64,000 nucleotides of DNA from positions 124,001 through 188,000 of the forward strand of contig NZ_SNUA01000001.1 in NCBI RefSeq assembly GCF_004360225.1, read 5' to 3'. Positions 8,458 to 17,728 of the stretch are shown in pieces (the first letter of the stretch is position 1; each line of letters starts with the position of its first letter). The notes beneath the pieces are model-generated. The model did no database searches. It had not been told where the DNA came from and saw only the letters and a program-made list of their open reading frames with translations. Position numbers and translations under genes: made by a program. Origin of the DNA: Alcanivorax sp. 24. Lineage in GTDB: Bacteria; Pseudomonadota; Gammaproteobacteria; Pseudomonadales; Alcanivoracaceae.

Positions 8458-9919
8458 GCGCCTCGCTCAGATGGGTGCGGTCCACCTGGTCCGCGCTCGC
8501 CAGATCGGCGATGGTGCGGGCCACGCGCAGACTGCGGTGCAGGGCGCGGGCGGAGAGGCTCAGCCGCTCCATGGTCTTGATCAGCCAGCCGCGGTGTGGT
8601 GCCAGTATGGCGTCCAATGTCTCGGCGGGCAGTTCCCGGTTGAGTCTGCCCTGGCGTTGCTGTTGCCGCTGGCGAGCGTCGATCACGCGCTGGCGTACCC
8701 GTTCACTGCTCTCCCCGGGCTTGCCCTCCAGCAGTTCCGCCGCTGGCAGCGGCGGCAGATCCAGATGCAGATCAATGCGGTCCAGCAGTGGTCCGGAAAG
8801 ACGCGCTTGATAGCGGCGGGCCTTTTCACAGCGATAGCCGCAGCCGCGTTCGGGGTCGCCAAGATAGCCGCAGGGGCAGGGGTTCATCGCCGCCACCAAC
8901 TGAAAGCGGGCGGGAAACGTCAGTTGCTGAGCGGTGCGGGCGATGTGTACCTCACCGGTTTCCAGCGGCTCCCGCAGGACTTCCAGCACGCGCCGTTCGA
9001 ATTCCGGTAACTCGTCGAGAAACAGCACCCCATGGTGGGCCAGGGAAATCTCTCCCGGCTTTGGCCGGCTGCCGCCGCCCACCAGGGCGATGGCGGAAGT
9101 GGTGTGATGGGGGCTGCGGTAGGGGCGTTGCAGAAAGTGCGCCGCCGGCCGGCTGGCGCGCAGGGAATAGACGGCGGCCACTTCCAGGGCCTGGCCCCGG
9201 TCCAGCGGCGGCAGCAGGCCGGGCAGCCGTGACGCCAGCAGACTTTTACCGGCCCCTGGCGGGCCGCACAGCAGCAGGGAATGGCCGCCGGCGGCGGCGA
9301 TTTCCAGCACCCGTTTGCCGCTGAGCTGCCCCCGCACATCGGCCAGGCAGGGATGGGGTGGGGCCGCTTGTTGGTCGTCAATGCTCGGGGCGGGGTGACA
9401 GGGCAAGGGGGTGGTGCCGCGCAGATGGGCGCAGAGCGCGTTGAGGCAGGTCACCGCCAGGGTGCGGGCCCCGGCCAGGGATGCCTCGTCGGCATTCTCC
9501 GCCGGCACCACCAGGGTATGGCCGGCGCTGGCGCAGGCCAGCGCGGCGGGCAACAGCGCTGGCACCGGATTTAGACGACCTGACAGCGCCAGCTCGCCAA
9601 TGAACTCGTGGCCGTCGATGTCCACCCGACCCAACTGGCCGCTGGCCAACAGAATGCCCAGGGCGATGGGCAAATCGAAGCGGCCTCCGTCCTTGGGCAG
9701 ATCCGCCGGTGCCAGATTGACGGTAATGCGCCGTTGCGGAAACTCGAAGCCGCTGGTGACCAGCGCCGAGCGGACCCGGTCACGGCTTTCGCGTACCGCG
9801 GTGTCTGGCAGACCGACGATAGTGAAACCGGGCAACCCCGGCGCCAGATGGGTTTCCACCCTTACCGGAACGGCATCGATACCTTGGCTGGCGCGGCTGA
9901 GCAGGCTGGTAATGTTCAT
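8429..9919 (-). CDS. comM: Mg-chelatase-like AAA+ helicase ComM (YifB)
   Basis: 496 residues, the family's normal length. The N-terminal Lon-substrate-binding-like ChlI domain (VPVRVETHLAPGLPGFTIVGLPDTAVRESRDRVRSAL) is followed by an AAA+ core with Walker A CGPPGAGKS and Walker B VLFLDELPEF, then AMNPCPCGYLGD with a cysteine cluster, and DRIDLHLDLP. The C terminus is a Mg_chelatase_C helical domain. In naturally competent bacteria ComM is a hexameric branch-migration helicase that helps integrate incoming DNA (known for the family). No operon partner is visible. Confidence 0.93.
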   Translation of the reverse strand: MNITSLLSRASQGIDAVPVRVETHLAPGLPGFTIVGLPDTAVRESRDRVRSALVTSGFEFPQRRITVNLAPADLPKDGGRFDLPIALGILLASGQLGRVDIDGHEFIGELALSGRLNPVPALLPAALACASAGHTLVVPAENADEASLAGARTLAVTCLNALCAHLRGTTPLPCHPAPSIDDQQAAPPHPCLADVRGQLSGKRVLEIAAAGGHSLLLCGPPGAGKSLLASRLPGLLPPLDRGQALEVAAVYSLRASRPAAHFLQRPYRSPHHTTSAIALVGGGSRPKPGEISLAHHGVLFLDELPEFERRVLEVLREPLETGEVHIARTAQQLTFPARFQLVAAMNPCPCGYLGDPERGCGYRCEKARRYQARLSGPLLDRIDLHLDLPPLPAAELLEGKPGESSERVRQRVIDARQRQQQRQGRLNRELPAETLDAILAPHRGWLIKTMERLSLSARALHRSLRVARTIADLASADQVDRTHLSEALSYRRNQEG

Positions 9920-10527
9920 GTGGTTCAGGGTAAGGCAACGGGGCGGGGATGGCTGTCAGCCAGGACGGTGATGGTGGGTGAGATATCGTCGTCGGCACGT
10001 GTAGGAAAAAATCGCCGGGAGCGATTTTTGACGTCGCGCCAGCGACGGCCCGACGAGCGGCGGCCATGGACGGTGGTCACAAAAAAACGTCGGGAGCCAT
10101 TGCTGACACGCAACACGCAACACGCAACATGCCAAACCCAAGGCCCGCTTGCCGGCCTTGATCCGGCATCTCCTTCCACGAAGCCATGTGCCCTGCGGAG
10201 GGAGATCCCGGGCCACACAACGGTGCTTAGAGCACCGTTTGGACGTCCCGCTGGACGCCCCGAAGGGGGAGTTCAATGGTCTTAAGCCAGGGAACTCTCT
10301 ATCCCGGGATGCCCGGGTGTTTTCAAAGCGTGTTGGCGTGCCAGCGTGTTGCGTGTTAGCGGCCCGGAGGGTGGCCGCCACGGACGGCGGCCATAAAAAA
10401 GCTTCCTCGCTCCACTACAACGCCGCTGTGGGAAGCTTACTTGGAGGCCCGGAAGCCCATTCGCGTGCAAGCAAGCTCCCACAGCGGCTTCGTGGCGCCT
10501 TCTGTGCCAGCGTTCATTCGGAGCAGA
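9920..10527. repeat. Gene-free 608-bp spacer packed with repeats
   Basis: It contains a third copy of the two-hairpin unit (10006-10080) with a partial copy to 10105, and a 7-bp ACACGCA tandem (from 10106, three copies). A reverse-complement echo of that tandem (GTGTTGCGTGTT, near 10345) and another fragment of the hairpin unit (10356-10400) follow. A REP pair lies at about 10416-10500. No open frame here has coding features. The repeat pieces appear in opposite orientations around a unique core of about 200 bases. Confidence 0.75.
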
Positions 10528-11427
10528 TCAGTGCTGGTCCGCCCAGGCCTGGATCAGTGACAGCGCCTTTTGCGCCGCCGGCGACAGGGTGCGGTTGGCC
10601 AGGCGCGCCACCGCCAGTTCCACTTCCTGATGACTGTCCTGAATATTCAGCCGCACCAGCCGGCCCGCCGCCTCCTGGGAGCGGCACACCGAGGGCGTGG
10701 CGCTGAGCACGGCATCGGTGCGGGTCACCACCTCGCGCAGGGTCACCAGATCGTTGCACTCGAGGCTGAGTGCCAGCGCTTCTCCGGGGGACTGGCCCAG
10801 CCGTCGTTTCAGACGATTGCGGGCGGTTTCCGGCAACGGCACGGACACCAGCGGGTAGTCGCCGAGATCGCGTGTGGCCACCGGTCTGCCATCCGTCAGG
10901 GGGTGCCCCCGGCGCACATACCAGCCGGCGGCCTCCTTTGACAGTGGCTGGCTTTCCAGGGCGGAGTCGTGGGGCACGGTGCGCCGTTCCACCACGGCGA
11001 AATCCAGTTCCTCCGATTCCACTTTACGCAGCAGGGTGGCCCAGTCGTTCACTTCCACTTTGATCCGCAGGTGCGGATGCTCACTCATCAAGGTGCCGAG
11101 CACGTCCGGCAGCAGGATGGCGGAAGGGTAGGAGCCAGCGCCGAAGCGGACCTCACCCATCTCGTGATTGCGGATCAGGTCGGCATCGCGGCGCAGGCCC
11201 CGGGCTTCGAACAGCACCCGCCGGGCACGGTTGATCAACTGCTGACCGGCGGCGGTGGGGACCACGCCCTGGGAGGTGCGGTCGAACAGGCGAATGCCCA
11301 GCTCGTGCTCCAGATTCTGGATACCACGGGTCAGGGCGGGTTGGCTCAGGTGGGTGCGTTCCGCGGCTTTGACGAAGGAACGTTCCTCGGCCAGGGCCAC
11401 CAATTGTTCCAGTCGACGCAGATTCAT
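10528..11427 (-). CDS. LysR-family regulator, divergent from the alkyl sulfatase
   Basis: 299 residues. The winged HTH is at the N terminus (MNLRRLEQLVALAEERSFVKAAERTHLSQPALTRGIQNLEHELG), followed by the LysR effector-binding domain. The ATG at 11427 begins the conserved MNLRRLEQ; the longer frame to 11529 would add 34 unrelated residues and cover the promoter. It is divergent from the alkyl-sulfatase gene. The same arrangement occurs with sdsB/sdsA in pseudomonads, where the LysR protein activates SDS hydrolase, so the same role is inferred here. Confidence 0.85.
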   Translation of the reverse strand: MNLRRLEQLVALAEERSFVKAAERTHLSQPALTRGIQNLEHELGIRLFDRTSQGVVPTAAGQQLINRARRVLFEARGLRRDADLIRNHEMGEVRFGAGSYPSAILLPDVLGTLMSEHPHLRIKVEVNDWATLLRKVESEELDFAVVERRTVPHDSALESQPLSKEAAGWYVRRGHPLTDGRPVATRDLGDYPLVSVPLPETARNRLKRRLGQSPGEALALSLECNDLVTLREVVTRTDAVLSATPSVCRSQEAAGRLVRLNIQDSHQEVELAVARLANRTLSPAAQKALSLIQAWADQH

Positions 11428-11527
11428 TGAATGCGATAAATGCATTGATTTGATAAATGTTATGCATTTGTAACATTCCGGGAGCCAGCGTACAACAGGG
11501 CGCACCCTGCCAGCCCGGAGAATCCCC
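11428..11527. promoter_or_regulatory. Divergent promoter with LysR-type dyad
   Basis: The 100-bp gap is AT-rich compared with its flanks and contains AAATGCAT (11438-11445) and ATGCATTT (11462-11469), inverted around a 16-base spacer. This is a candidate site for the LysR protein. GGAG precedes the alkyl-sulfatase start. Confidence 0.5.
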
Positions 11528-13438
11528 ATGTGTGATCAATCCAAGCCCGCTCAGCCCGCGACTATCGCCTGTAATCATGGTTGGCGGGATCGTCTGCCGT
11601 TCGAGGACAGAACCGATTTCGAGAACGCCCGGCGCGGTTTTATCGCCACTTTCGATGGCGATGAGGTGCGTCGTGAGGATGGCCGGGTGGTGTGGGATTT
11701 CCGTGCCTATGATTTCCAGGAAAGCGAGGAAGCGCCGGACACGGTAAACCCCAGTCTGTGGCGGCTGGCGCGTCTGAACAACCACACCGGTCTGTTCCAG
11801 GTGTGTGAGCGTATCTATCAGGTGCGCGGTTTCGATCTTTCCAACATGAACATCATCGAAGGCGACAGCGGTCTGATCATCATGGACCCGCTGGTCAGCG
11901 CCGAGGTCGCCAAGGCGGGACTGGAAGTGTATTACCAGCATCGCCCGCACCGTCCGGTGGTGGCGGTGATTTACACCCACAGCCATGTGGATCACTTCGG
12001 CGGTGTTAAAGGGGTGATCAGCGAGGAGGAAGTACAATCCGGCCAGGTGCGGGTCTATGCGCCGGAAGGATTCATGGAAGAGACCGTCAGCGAAAACGTC
12101 TACGCCGGTCCGGCCATGCGCCGCCGCGCCCAGTACATGTATGGCGGCTTGCTGCCCAAGGGGCCGCGCGGTCAGGTGGACGCGGGCCTGGGAAAGGGCA
12201 CGTCCCGGGGCACCGTGACCCTGATCGCGCCCACCAATGAAATCAGCGAGGCGTTCGAAACCCATACCATCGACGGTGTGGAAATCGAATTCCAACTGAC
12301 CCCGGGTACCGAAGCGCCGGCGGAAATGAATCTGTACTTCCCGCAATGGCGGGCGTTGTGCGTGGCCGAGAACGCCTGCCAATGCATGCACAACATTCTC
12401 ACCATCCGGGGCGCGCTGGTCCGTGATCCGCGCATCTGGTCCTACTATCTCGGCCAGACCCTGGCCCGTTACGGGGATCGCAGTGATGTGCTGTTCGCGC
12501 AGCATCATTGGCCTACCTGGGGGGCGGACAATATCCGCGAGTACCTGGCTGATCAGCGTGATATGTACGCTTTCCTCAACGACGAGACCCTGCGGCTGCT
12601 CAACCATGGTCTGACGCCGCTGGACATCGCCGAGCACATCAAGAGTCTGCCGCGGCCGCTGGCGCAACGCTGGCATGCCCGCGATTACTACGGCTCGGTG
12701 AGCCACAACGTGCGCGCTGTTTATCAGCGCTACATGGGCTTCTATGACGCCAATCCGGCGCACCTGAATCCGCTGCCGCCGGTGGACAGTGCCCGCCGCA
12801 CCATTGAATGGATGGGCGGTGCCGACGCGGTATTGGAAAAGGCCAGAGCGGAATTCGAGCGCGGTGAGTATCGCTGGGTGGCGGAAATCGTCAATCAGGT
12901 GGTGTTCGCGGATCCGGATAACGCCGAAGCCAAGGCATTGCAGGCGGATACCCTGGAGCAACTGGGCTATCAGTGCGAGAACACCACCTGGCGCAACGCC
13001 TACCTTACCGGGGCCCAGGAACTGCGCAAGGGCGTCAAGCGGGTACCGAGCGGACAGGCACCGGATCTGGTGCGGGCGTTGACGCCGGCGTTTTTCTTTT
13101 CGCTGCTGGCGATCCGGCTGGACAGCGAAAAGGCCGCGTCACAGCCGATGACCCTGAACTGGCACTTCCCGGATCTGGGCCAGGACTTCGCCCTGACCGT
13201 TCGCAACGGCGTGCTCACCTATCTGGAAGGGCACCGCCATGATGAGGCCGACGCCAGCGTCACCATGGGCAAGCCCGACCTGGATCAGGTCGGGCTGGGC
13301 AAAGTGACGCTGCCGCAGTGCATGCAGGACGGTCGGCTGGCGGTGGCCGGGGATCAGGCCAAGGTGGCAGCGTTGTTCGGCATGCTCGACCAGTTCCAGT
13401 CTTCCTTCAATATCGTTACCCCGGCGACGCTGGGGTAA
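11528..13438 (+). CDS. Alkyl sulfatase (SDS hydrolase-like, metallo-beta-lactamase fold)
   Basis: 636 residues, the length of the SdsA1/YjcS/BDS1 family, which hydrolyses linear alkyl sulfates to alcohol and sulfate. The zinc-binding motif is THSHVDHFGG (His151, His153, Asp155, His156), with further metal-site segments TPGTEAPAEMNLYFP and FAQHHWPTWG. A dimerisation region follows, and the C-terminal about 120 residues form an SCP2-like domain that binds the alkyl chain. No signal peptide is seen in the first 40 residues, so this copy looks cytoplasmic, unlike secreted SdsA1. It is divergent from a LysR gene. The preferred substrate is not determined by sequence. Confidence 0.9.
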   Translation: MCDQSKPAQPATIACNHGWRDRLPFEDRTDFENARRGFIATFDGDEVRREDGRVVWDFRAYDFQESEEAPDTVNPSLWRLARLNNHTGLFQVCERIYQVRGFDLSNMNIIEGDSGLIIMDPLVSAEVAKAGLEVYYQHRPHRPVVAVIYTHSHVDHFGGVKGVISEEEVQSGQVRVYAPEGFMEETVSENVYAGPAMRRRAQYMYGGLLPKGPRGQVDAGLGKGTSRGTVTLIAPTNEISEAFETHTIDGVEIEFQLTPGTEAPAEMNLYFPQWRALCVAENACQCMHNILTIRGALVRDPRIWSYYLGQTLARYGDRSDVLFAQHHWPTWGADNIREYLADQRDMYAFLNDETLRLLNHGLTPLDIAEHIKSLPRPLAQRWHARDYYGSVSHNVRAVYQRYMGFYDANPAHLNPLPPVDSARRTIEWMGGADAVLEKARAEFERGEYRWVAEIVNQVVFADPDNAEAKALQADTLEQLGYQCENTTWRNAYLTGAQELRKGVKRVPSGQAPDLVRALTPAFFFSLLAIRLDSEKAASQPMTLNWHFPDLGQDFALTVRNGVLTYLEGHRHDEADASVTMGKPDLDQVGLGKVTLPQCMQDGRLAVAGDQAKVAALFGMLDQFQSSFNIVTPATLG

Positions 13439-13445
13439 CCAACCG

Positions 13446-13703
13446 CTACGGCTGATCCGATTGCGCGGCGCGCTCCAGCGCCGCCACCTGCTTTTCCAGC
13501 GCCTCCAACTTCTCGCGGGTGCGTTCCAGTACCCGCTGTTGCACGTCGAATTCCTCCCGGCTGATCAGGTCCAGCCGCGCCAGTGCTTCACCCAGTACTG
13601 CCCTTATACTGTGCTCCACATCGTCGCGAAGCCGCCCCGGATCCCCGGGCAGGCGCCGCTGAATGTCGGCCATTAGTCGATCGATAAAGGGTTGGCTTTG
13701 CAT
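13446..13703 (-). CDS. ubiK: Ubiquinone biosynthesis accessory factor UbiK (YqiC family)
   Basis: 85 residues starting MQSQPFIDRLMADIQRRLPGD, with a C-terminal coiled coil (VQQRVLERTREKLEALEKQVAALE). This is the standard UbiK/YqiC architecture: a small trimeric membrane-associated protein that works with UbiJ in aerobic ubiquinone synthesis (known for the family). The ATG at 13703 was chosen over an upstream one at 13814, because the added 37 residues are unlike the family and overlap the glnK control region. It is convergent with the alkyl-sulfatase gene and divergent from glnK, as in many gammaproteobacteria. Confidence 0.9.
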   Translation of the reverse strand: MQSQPFIDRLMADIQRRLPGDPGRLRDDVEHSIRAVLGEALARLDLISREEFDVQQRVLERTREKLEALEKQVAALERAAQSDQP

Positions 13704-13779
13704 GGCCGTAGGCTCCACTATGCGTTCAGTCGGCGTGATGGTATCACTCCAGGTCGGGGTTGTGCGGCACTGACTGCCG

Positions 13780-13813
13780 TGCCCCAAAATGGAACGTGCC
13801 CCAAGTCGGTGCA
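13780..13813 (+). promoter_or_regulatory. Tandem NtrC-binding-like sites upstream of glnK
   Basis: Two adjacent 17-bp sequences resemble the NtrC dyad TGCACCA-N3-TGGTGCA. TGCCCCAAGTCGGTGCA (13797-13813) has two mismatches, and 13780-13796 is a weaker copy. They are centred at about -111 and -128 relative to the transcription start predicted from the sigma-54 promoter, a usual place for NtrC enhancers. Confidence 0.65.
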
Positions 13814-13890
13814 CTATTATACCGCAGCGGAGTCGGGGCGTGACCCGCGTCGGCGATGTAACCCTTTGAGAAAGCGTGACTTTTTAAAAC

Positions 13891-13906
13891 TGGCATGGGT
13901 CGTGCA
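13891..13906 (+). promoter_or_regulatory. Sigma-54 promoter of glnK-amtB
   Basis: TGGCATGGGTCGTGCA matches the sigma-54 consensus TGGCACG-N4-TTGCA with GG (13892-13893) and GC (13904-13905) twelve bases apart. Transcription should start near 13916, leaving a leader of about 100 bases. Together with the upstream NtrC-like sites it predicts induction under nitrogen limitation. Confidence 0.75.
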
Positions 13907-13964
13907 CTAGATGGGACAGAGCGTTCGCGCAAGTGGATGGATCGGGAACCAAAGAGGGGCCTGA

Positions 13965-14351
<387 letters not shown>

Positions 14352-14427
14352 GAAGTTTTAGAACGTGTGCTGAATCGACCCATGCCAAGGCTTCTGGACA
14401 CGTTTTTATTTCTCGGAGGGTTGCAAC

Positions 14428-15687
14428 GTGGAAAACCAAATCTTTGAATTGCAGTACGCCATCGATACGTTTTATTTCGTGATCTGTGGTGCACTGGTAA
14501 TGTGGATGGCTGCGGGCTTCGCCATGCTGGAGGCGGGCCTGGTACGCGCCAAGAACACCACTGAAATTCTGACCAAGAACGTGGCGTTGTTCGCCATCGC
14601 CTGCACCATGTACATGGTGTGCGGCTACGCCATCATGTACGACGGTGGCATTTTCCTGAAAGGCATTACTGACTTCGATCTGGGCGGCGTATTGTCCGCT
14701 TCCGCGGAAAACGGATTCGACGGTGATTCCGTCTACTCTGGCGCGTCCGACTTCTTCTTCCAGGTGGTGTTCGTGGCCACCGCCATGTCCATCGTCTCCG
14801 GTGCCGTGGCGGAACGGATGAAGTTGTGGGCGTTCCTGCTGTTCGCCGTGGTCATGACCGGTGTGATCTATCCGCTGGAAGGTTCCTGGACCTGGGGCGG
14901 CGATGACGTGTTCACGATGTACAACCTGGGCGACCTGGGCTTCTCCGACTTCGCCGGTTCCGGCATCGTGCACATGGCCGGCGCCGCCGCCGCCCTGGCT
15001 GGTGTGCTGCTGCTCGGCCCGCGTAAAGGCAAGTACGGCGCCAACGGGCAGATCAACGCGATTCCCGGTGCCAATCTGCCGCTGGCGACCCTGGGGACCT
15101 TCATCCTGTGGATGGGCTGGTTCGGCTTCAACGGCGGTTCCGTGCTGAAACTGGGTGACGCCGCCAACGCGCACTCCGTGGCCGTGGTGTTCATGAACAC
15201 CAACGCCGCCGCCGCCGGTGGCGCCATCGCCGCCCTGATCGTGGCCCGTATCCTGTTCGGCAAGTCCGACCTGACCATGTTGCTCAACGGTGCCCTGGCC
15301 GGTCTGGTGGCGATTACCGCCGAGCCGTCCACGCCAACGCCGCTGCTGGCGACCCTGTTTGGTGCGCTCGGTGGTGTGCTGGTGGTGTTCAGCATCGTCA
15401 CCCTGGACAAGCTGAAAATCGACGACCCGGTGGGCGCCATCTCGGTGCACGGCGTGGTGGGTCTGCTGGGCCTGCTGCTGGTGCCCTTGACCAATAGCGA
15501 TTCAAGCTTCTCCGGCCAGATCATCGGCGCCCTGACCATCTTCATCTGGGTGTTCGTGGCCAGCCTGATCGTCTGGGGCATCCTCAAGGCGGTGATGGGG
15601 GTTCGTGTCACCGAGGAAGAAGAGTACGAAGGGATGGATCTGGTGGACTGCGGCATGGAAGCCTACCCGGAATTCGTGAAAAGCTGA
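14428..15687 (+). CDS. amtB: Ammonium transporter AmtB
   Basis: 419 residues with about eleven hydrophobic helices. It starts at GTG 14428, behind GGAGGG. Recognisable family segments are FAMLEAGLVRAKNTTEILTKN, DFAGSGIVHMAGA (first pore histidine), GWFGFNGGS, and SVHGVVGLLG (second pore histidine). It conducts ammonium across the inner membrane and is gated by GlnK. Unlike many AmtB proteins it has no clear cleavable signal peptide. A strong terminator follows within 20 bases of the stop codon, closing the glnK-amtB unit. Confidence 0.95.
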   Translation: MENQIFELQYAIDTFYFVICGALVMWMAAGFAMLEAGLVRAKNTTEILTKNVALFAIACTMYMVCGYAIMYDGGIFLKGITDFDLGGVLSASAENGFDGDSVYSGASDFFFQVVFVATAMSIVSGAVAERMKLWAFLLFAVVMTGVIYPLEGSWTWGGDDVFTMYNLGDLGFSDFAGSGIVHMAGAAAALAGVLLLGPRKGKYGANGQINAIPGANLPLATLGTFILWMGWFGFNGGSVLKLGDAANAHSVAVVFMNTNAAAAGGAIAALIVARILFGKSDLTMLLNGALAGLVAITAEPSTPTPLLATLFGALGGVLVVFSIVTLDKLKIDDPVGAISVHGVVGLLGLLLVPLTNSDSSFSGQIIGALTIFIWVFVASLIVWGILKAVMGVRVTEEEEYEGMDLVDCGMEAYPEFVKS

Positions 15688-15705
15688 TCGATCACCTTCC
15701 GGATG

Positions 15706-15735
15706 AAAAAGGGCGCCCATGGGCGCCCTTTTTTT
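15706..15735 (+). terminator. Rho-independent terminator of glnK-amtB
   Basis: GGGCGCCC-AT-GGGCGCCC with flanking A and T runs (TTTTTTT) forms a perfect hairpin just after the amtB stop. Confidence 0.9.
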
Positions 15736-15809
15736 GGTTCATGATCCGTGCCCGGTCCTGAATGGAGAGAACACGTTAAATCCGCCTTGGAGGGATAAAT
15801 TCAGAGACC

Positions 15810-15987
15810 GCTACAACGCCGCTGTGGGAAGCTTGCTGGCAAGCGAATGGCCAACGGCCCGGAGAGCATTCGCGGCCAAGGCCGCTTCCCACAGCGGCGT
15901 TGTAGCATGATCTGTTGCTGGCGAATGGCGGCATACCAGCGAGCTTGCAAGGCACCATGGAATCTCCCACGGCAGCTTTGTAGCCCT
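15810..15987. repeat. REPIN with long perfect inverted arms
   Basis: Arms at 15810-15832 and 15884-15906 are perfect 23-base inverted repeats (GCTACAACGCCGCTGTGGG and its complement). They enclose GCTTGCTGGCAAGCGAATGG. A second, more diverged pair continues to 15987 at the end of the next gene. No gene fits this gap. A REP fragment (CCCTGTGGGAAGCTGCTTCAG) recurs at about 16790-16815 in the next gap. Confidence 0.8.
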
Positions 15988-16739
15988 TATGTCATGCGTT
16001 TGACCACCGCCAACGGCAGCACTTTCATGGCAAAACCCAGCGGCGCCCAGGGCCAGCGTGGCACATAGGCCTTGGCCGATTCTTTTTCGATCGCGTTCAC
16101 CAATTGCTGGCAGCCGGTTTCCAGATCGACGATAAAGGGCGCGTTTTTCACCTGAGCGTTGATGTCGGTGCGGATGTAGCCGGGATAGATCGTGCTTACT
16201 TTGATCGGTTTGCCGAGCATTTCCATGCGCAGGCCCTCGGCCAACGCGGCCACGCCGGCCTTGGTGGCGGAGTAGGTGTTGATGTTCTTGCGCAGTCCGC
16301 GCAAGGCACTCATGGAAGACACCACCACCAGATGGCCGCTGTTCTGTTCGCGGAAGATTTCCATGGCCGCCTCGCACTGAGCCAGGGCGGCGACGAAGTT
16401 GGTCTCGGCGGTCTGGCGATTGGCGTGGAAATGACCGGTGCCCAGCGGCTGTCCCTTGCCGATGCCGGCGTTGACGATGACCCGGTCCAACTGACCCAAC
16501 TCCGCCTTGAAGGCGCGGAACACCTCGAACACCTGCTCGTAGTTGTTCACGTCCAGTGGTTGGATCGCCACGGTGATGTTTGGGTGCGCCTGTTCCAGCT
16601 CGTTTTTGAGAGCTTCCAGTTTATCCAGGCGCCGGGCGCAGAGCGCCAGGTCGCGGCCCATGGCGGCGAAACGCCGGGCCATGCCCATGCCCAGTCCGGA
16701 ACTGGCGCCGGTAATCAGAATGGTTTTACGGTGCGGCAT
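15987..16739 (-). CDS. Short-chain dehydrogenase/reductase
   Basis: 250 residues with TGASSGLGMGMARRFA (cofactor loop at residues 10-17), NAGIG, the catalytic serine in VVSSMSALRG and YSATKAG. The downstream PGYIRTDIN segment is typical of classical SDRs. The C terminus is basic and hydrophobic (VPRWPWAPLGFAMKVLPLAVVKRM), suggesting a membrane-associated end as in several lipid-modifying SDRs. The substrate is unknown. It stands alone between REP sequences, and the 190-bp gap after it (16740-16929) holds only a REP fragment. Confidence 0.85.
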   Translation of the reverse strand: MPHRKTILITGASSGLGMGMARRFAAMGRDLALCARRLDKLEALKNELEQAHPNITVAIQPLDVNNYEQVFEVFRAFKAELGQLDRVIVNAGIGKGQPLGTGHFHANRQTAETNFVAALAQCEAAMEIFREQNSGHLVVVSSMSALRGLRKNINTYSATKAGVAALAEGLRMEMLGKPIKVSTIYPGYIRTDINAQVKNAPFIVDLETGCQQLVNAIEKESAKAYVPRWPWAPLGFAMKVLPLAVVKRMT

Positions 16740-16929
16740 CGGGAGTCCTTATACGCCTGATGTGCCGGTGGTGGCTTGCGAAATCGCTGTAGCCCCCTGT
16801 GGGAAGCTGCTTCAGCAGTGAATCGCCTGCAAGTGACACTGCTGATTGCGGAGCTGCGAATGAGGATGGTGCCGTTAACCGTGACGGCCCGCCAGTCCCC
16901 GCGGGCCTTTTCGTGCCTTTTCACAGCAG

Positions 16930-17607
16930 TCAGCGATAAGTCAGCAGTTCGCCGCGCAGGTGCAGGTGTTCGTTGAGCGTGGCCAGGCGCAGGCGGCCGG
17001 CATTGACCAGCAGACGGGTGACGCTGGTGTTGACCAGGCCGCGATTGAAGGTGATCAAGGCGTCGTCGGCCAGTTCAAGCAGGTGCTGTATGGCCACGCT
17101 GATGGCGCCGCCAGAGGTGAACACCAGGGCGGAATCGCCGCGTTCCAGGCCATTGGCCAGGCTGTAAAGCGACGCCAGAACCCGCTCACGGAATGCCGGC
17201 CAGGTTTCCTTGTAGTCGTCTTCGTTGCGCTGCCAGCGTTGCAGGGCCTCCTCGAAGCGAGCCTGGAAGGCGCGCCGGGGATTGGGCTGCTCGGCCAGCC
17301 AGGCGGACAGTGCCTGATGATCGGCGGACTCCGGCCAATGCACATGCAGCAGACTCTTATGGTCGTACTCGTCGAAACCCTGATCGGTCTGCCATTCCTT
17401 CGGCAGAGCCATTTGTTCCAGTGTCGCTTCGGCGGTTTCCCGGTGCCGGCGCAGCGAGCCGCATACCGCCTGGGGGGCGCCCAGGTCCTGCTCGCTCAGA
17501 TGGCGGCCGAGGATCCGGCTTTGTTCCCAGCCGTTATCGGACAGGGCGTCATAATTCTCCGCGCCAAAGCTGGCCTGGCCGTGGCGGATCAGATAAATCA
17601 CAGGCAT
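16930..17607 (-). CDS. Histidine phosphatase family protein (phosphoglycerate-mutase-like)
   Basis: 225 residues. The N terminus YLIRHGQASFG carries the RHG phospho-acceptor motif, with a second conserved arginine in GSLRRHRETAEAT. The catalytic acid region is GFDEYDH, and the second histidine lies near the C-terminal VFTSGGAISVAIQHLLEL; the family's usual G-H-G at this point is replaced by SGGA. It is a member of the branch-1 histidine phosphatases, which act on small phosphorylated metabolites. The specific substrate is not visible. Confidence 0.8.
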   Translation of the reverse strand: MPVIYLIRHGQASFGAENYDALSDNGWEQSRILGRHLSEQDLGAPQAVCGSLRRHRETAEATLEQMALPKEWQTDQGFDEYDHKSLLHVHWPESADHQALSAWLAEQPNPRRAFQARFEEALQRWQRNEDDYKETWPAFRERVLASLYSLANGLERGDSALVFTSGGAISVAIQHLLELADDALITFNRGLVNTSVTRLLVNAGRLRLATLNEHLHLRGELLTYR

Positions 17608-17728
17608 TGCGTATTCTCCCGGGGTCCGCGGGCGCCGGTGCCAGCGAACACAGCAACCATTGACCTCATGCTAGGTATCGGTTTTCAATAAATCGAATGA
17701 ATATTTGAAATAATTCCGGATAAAACCC

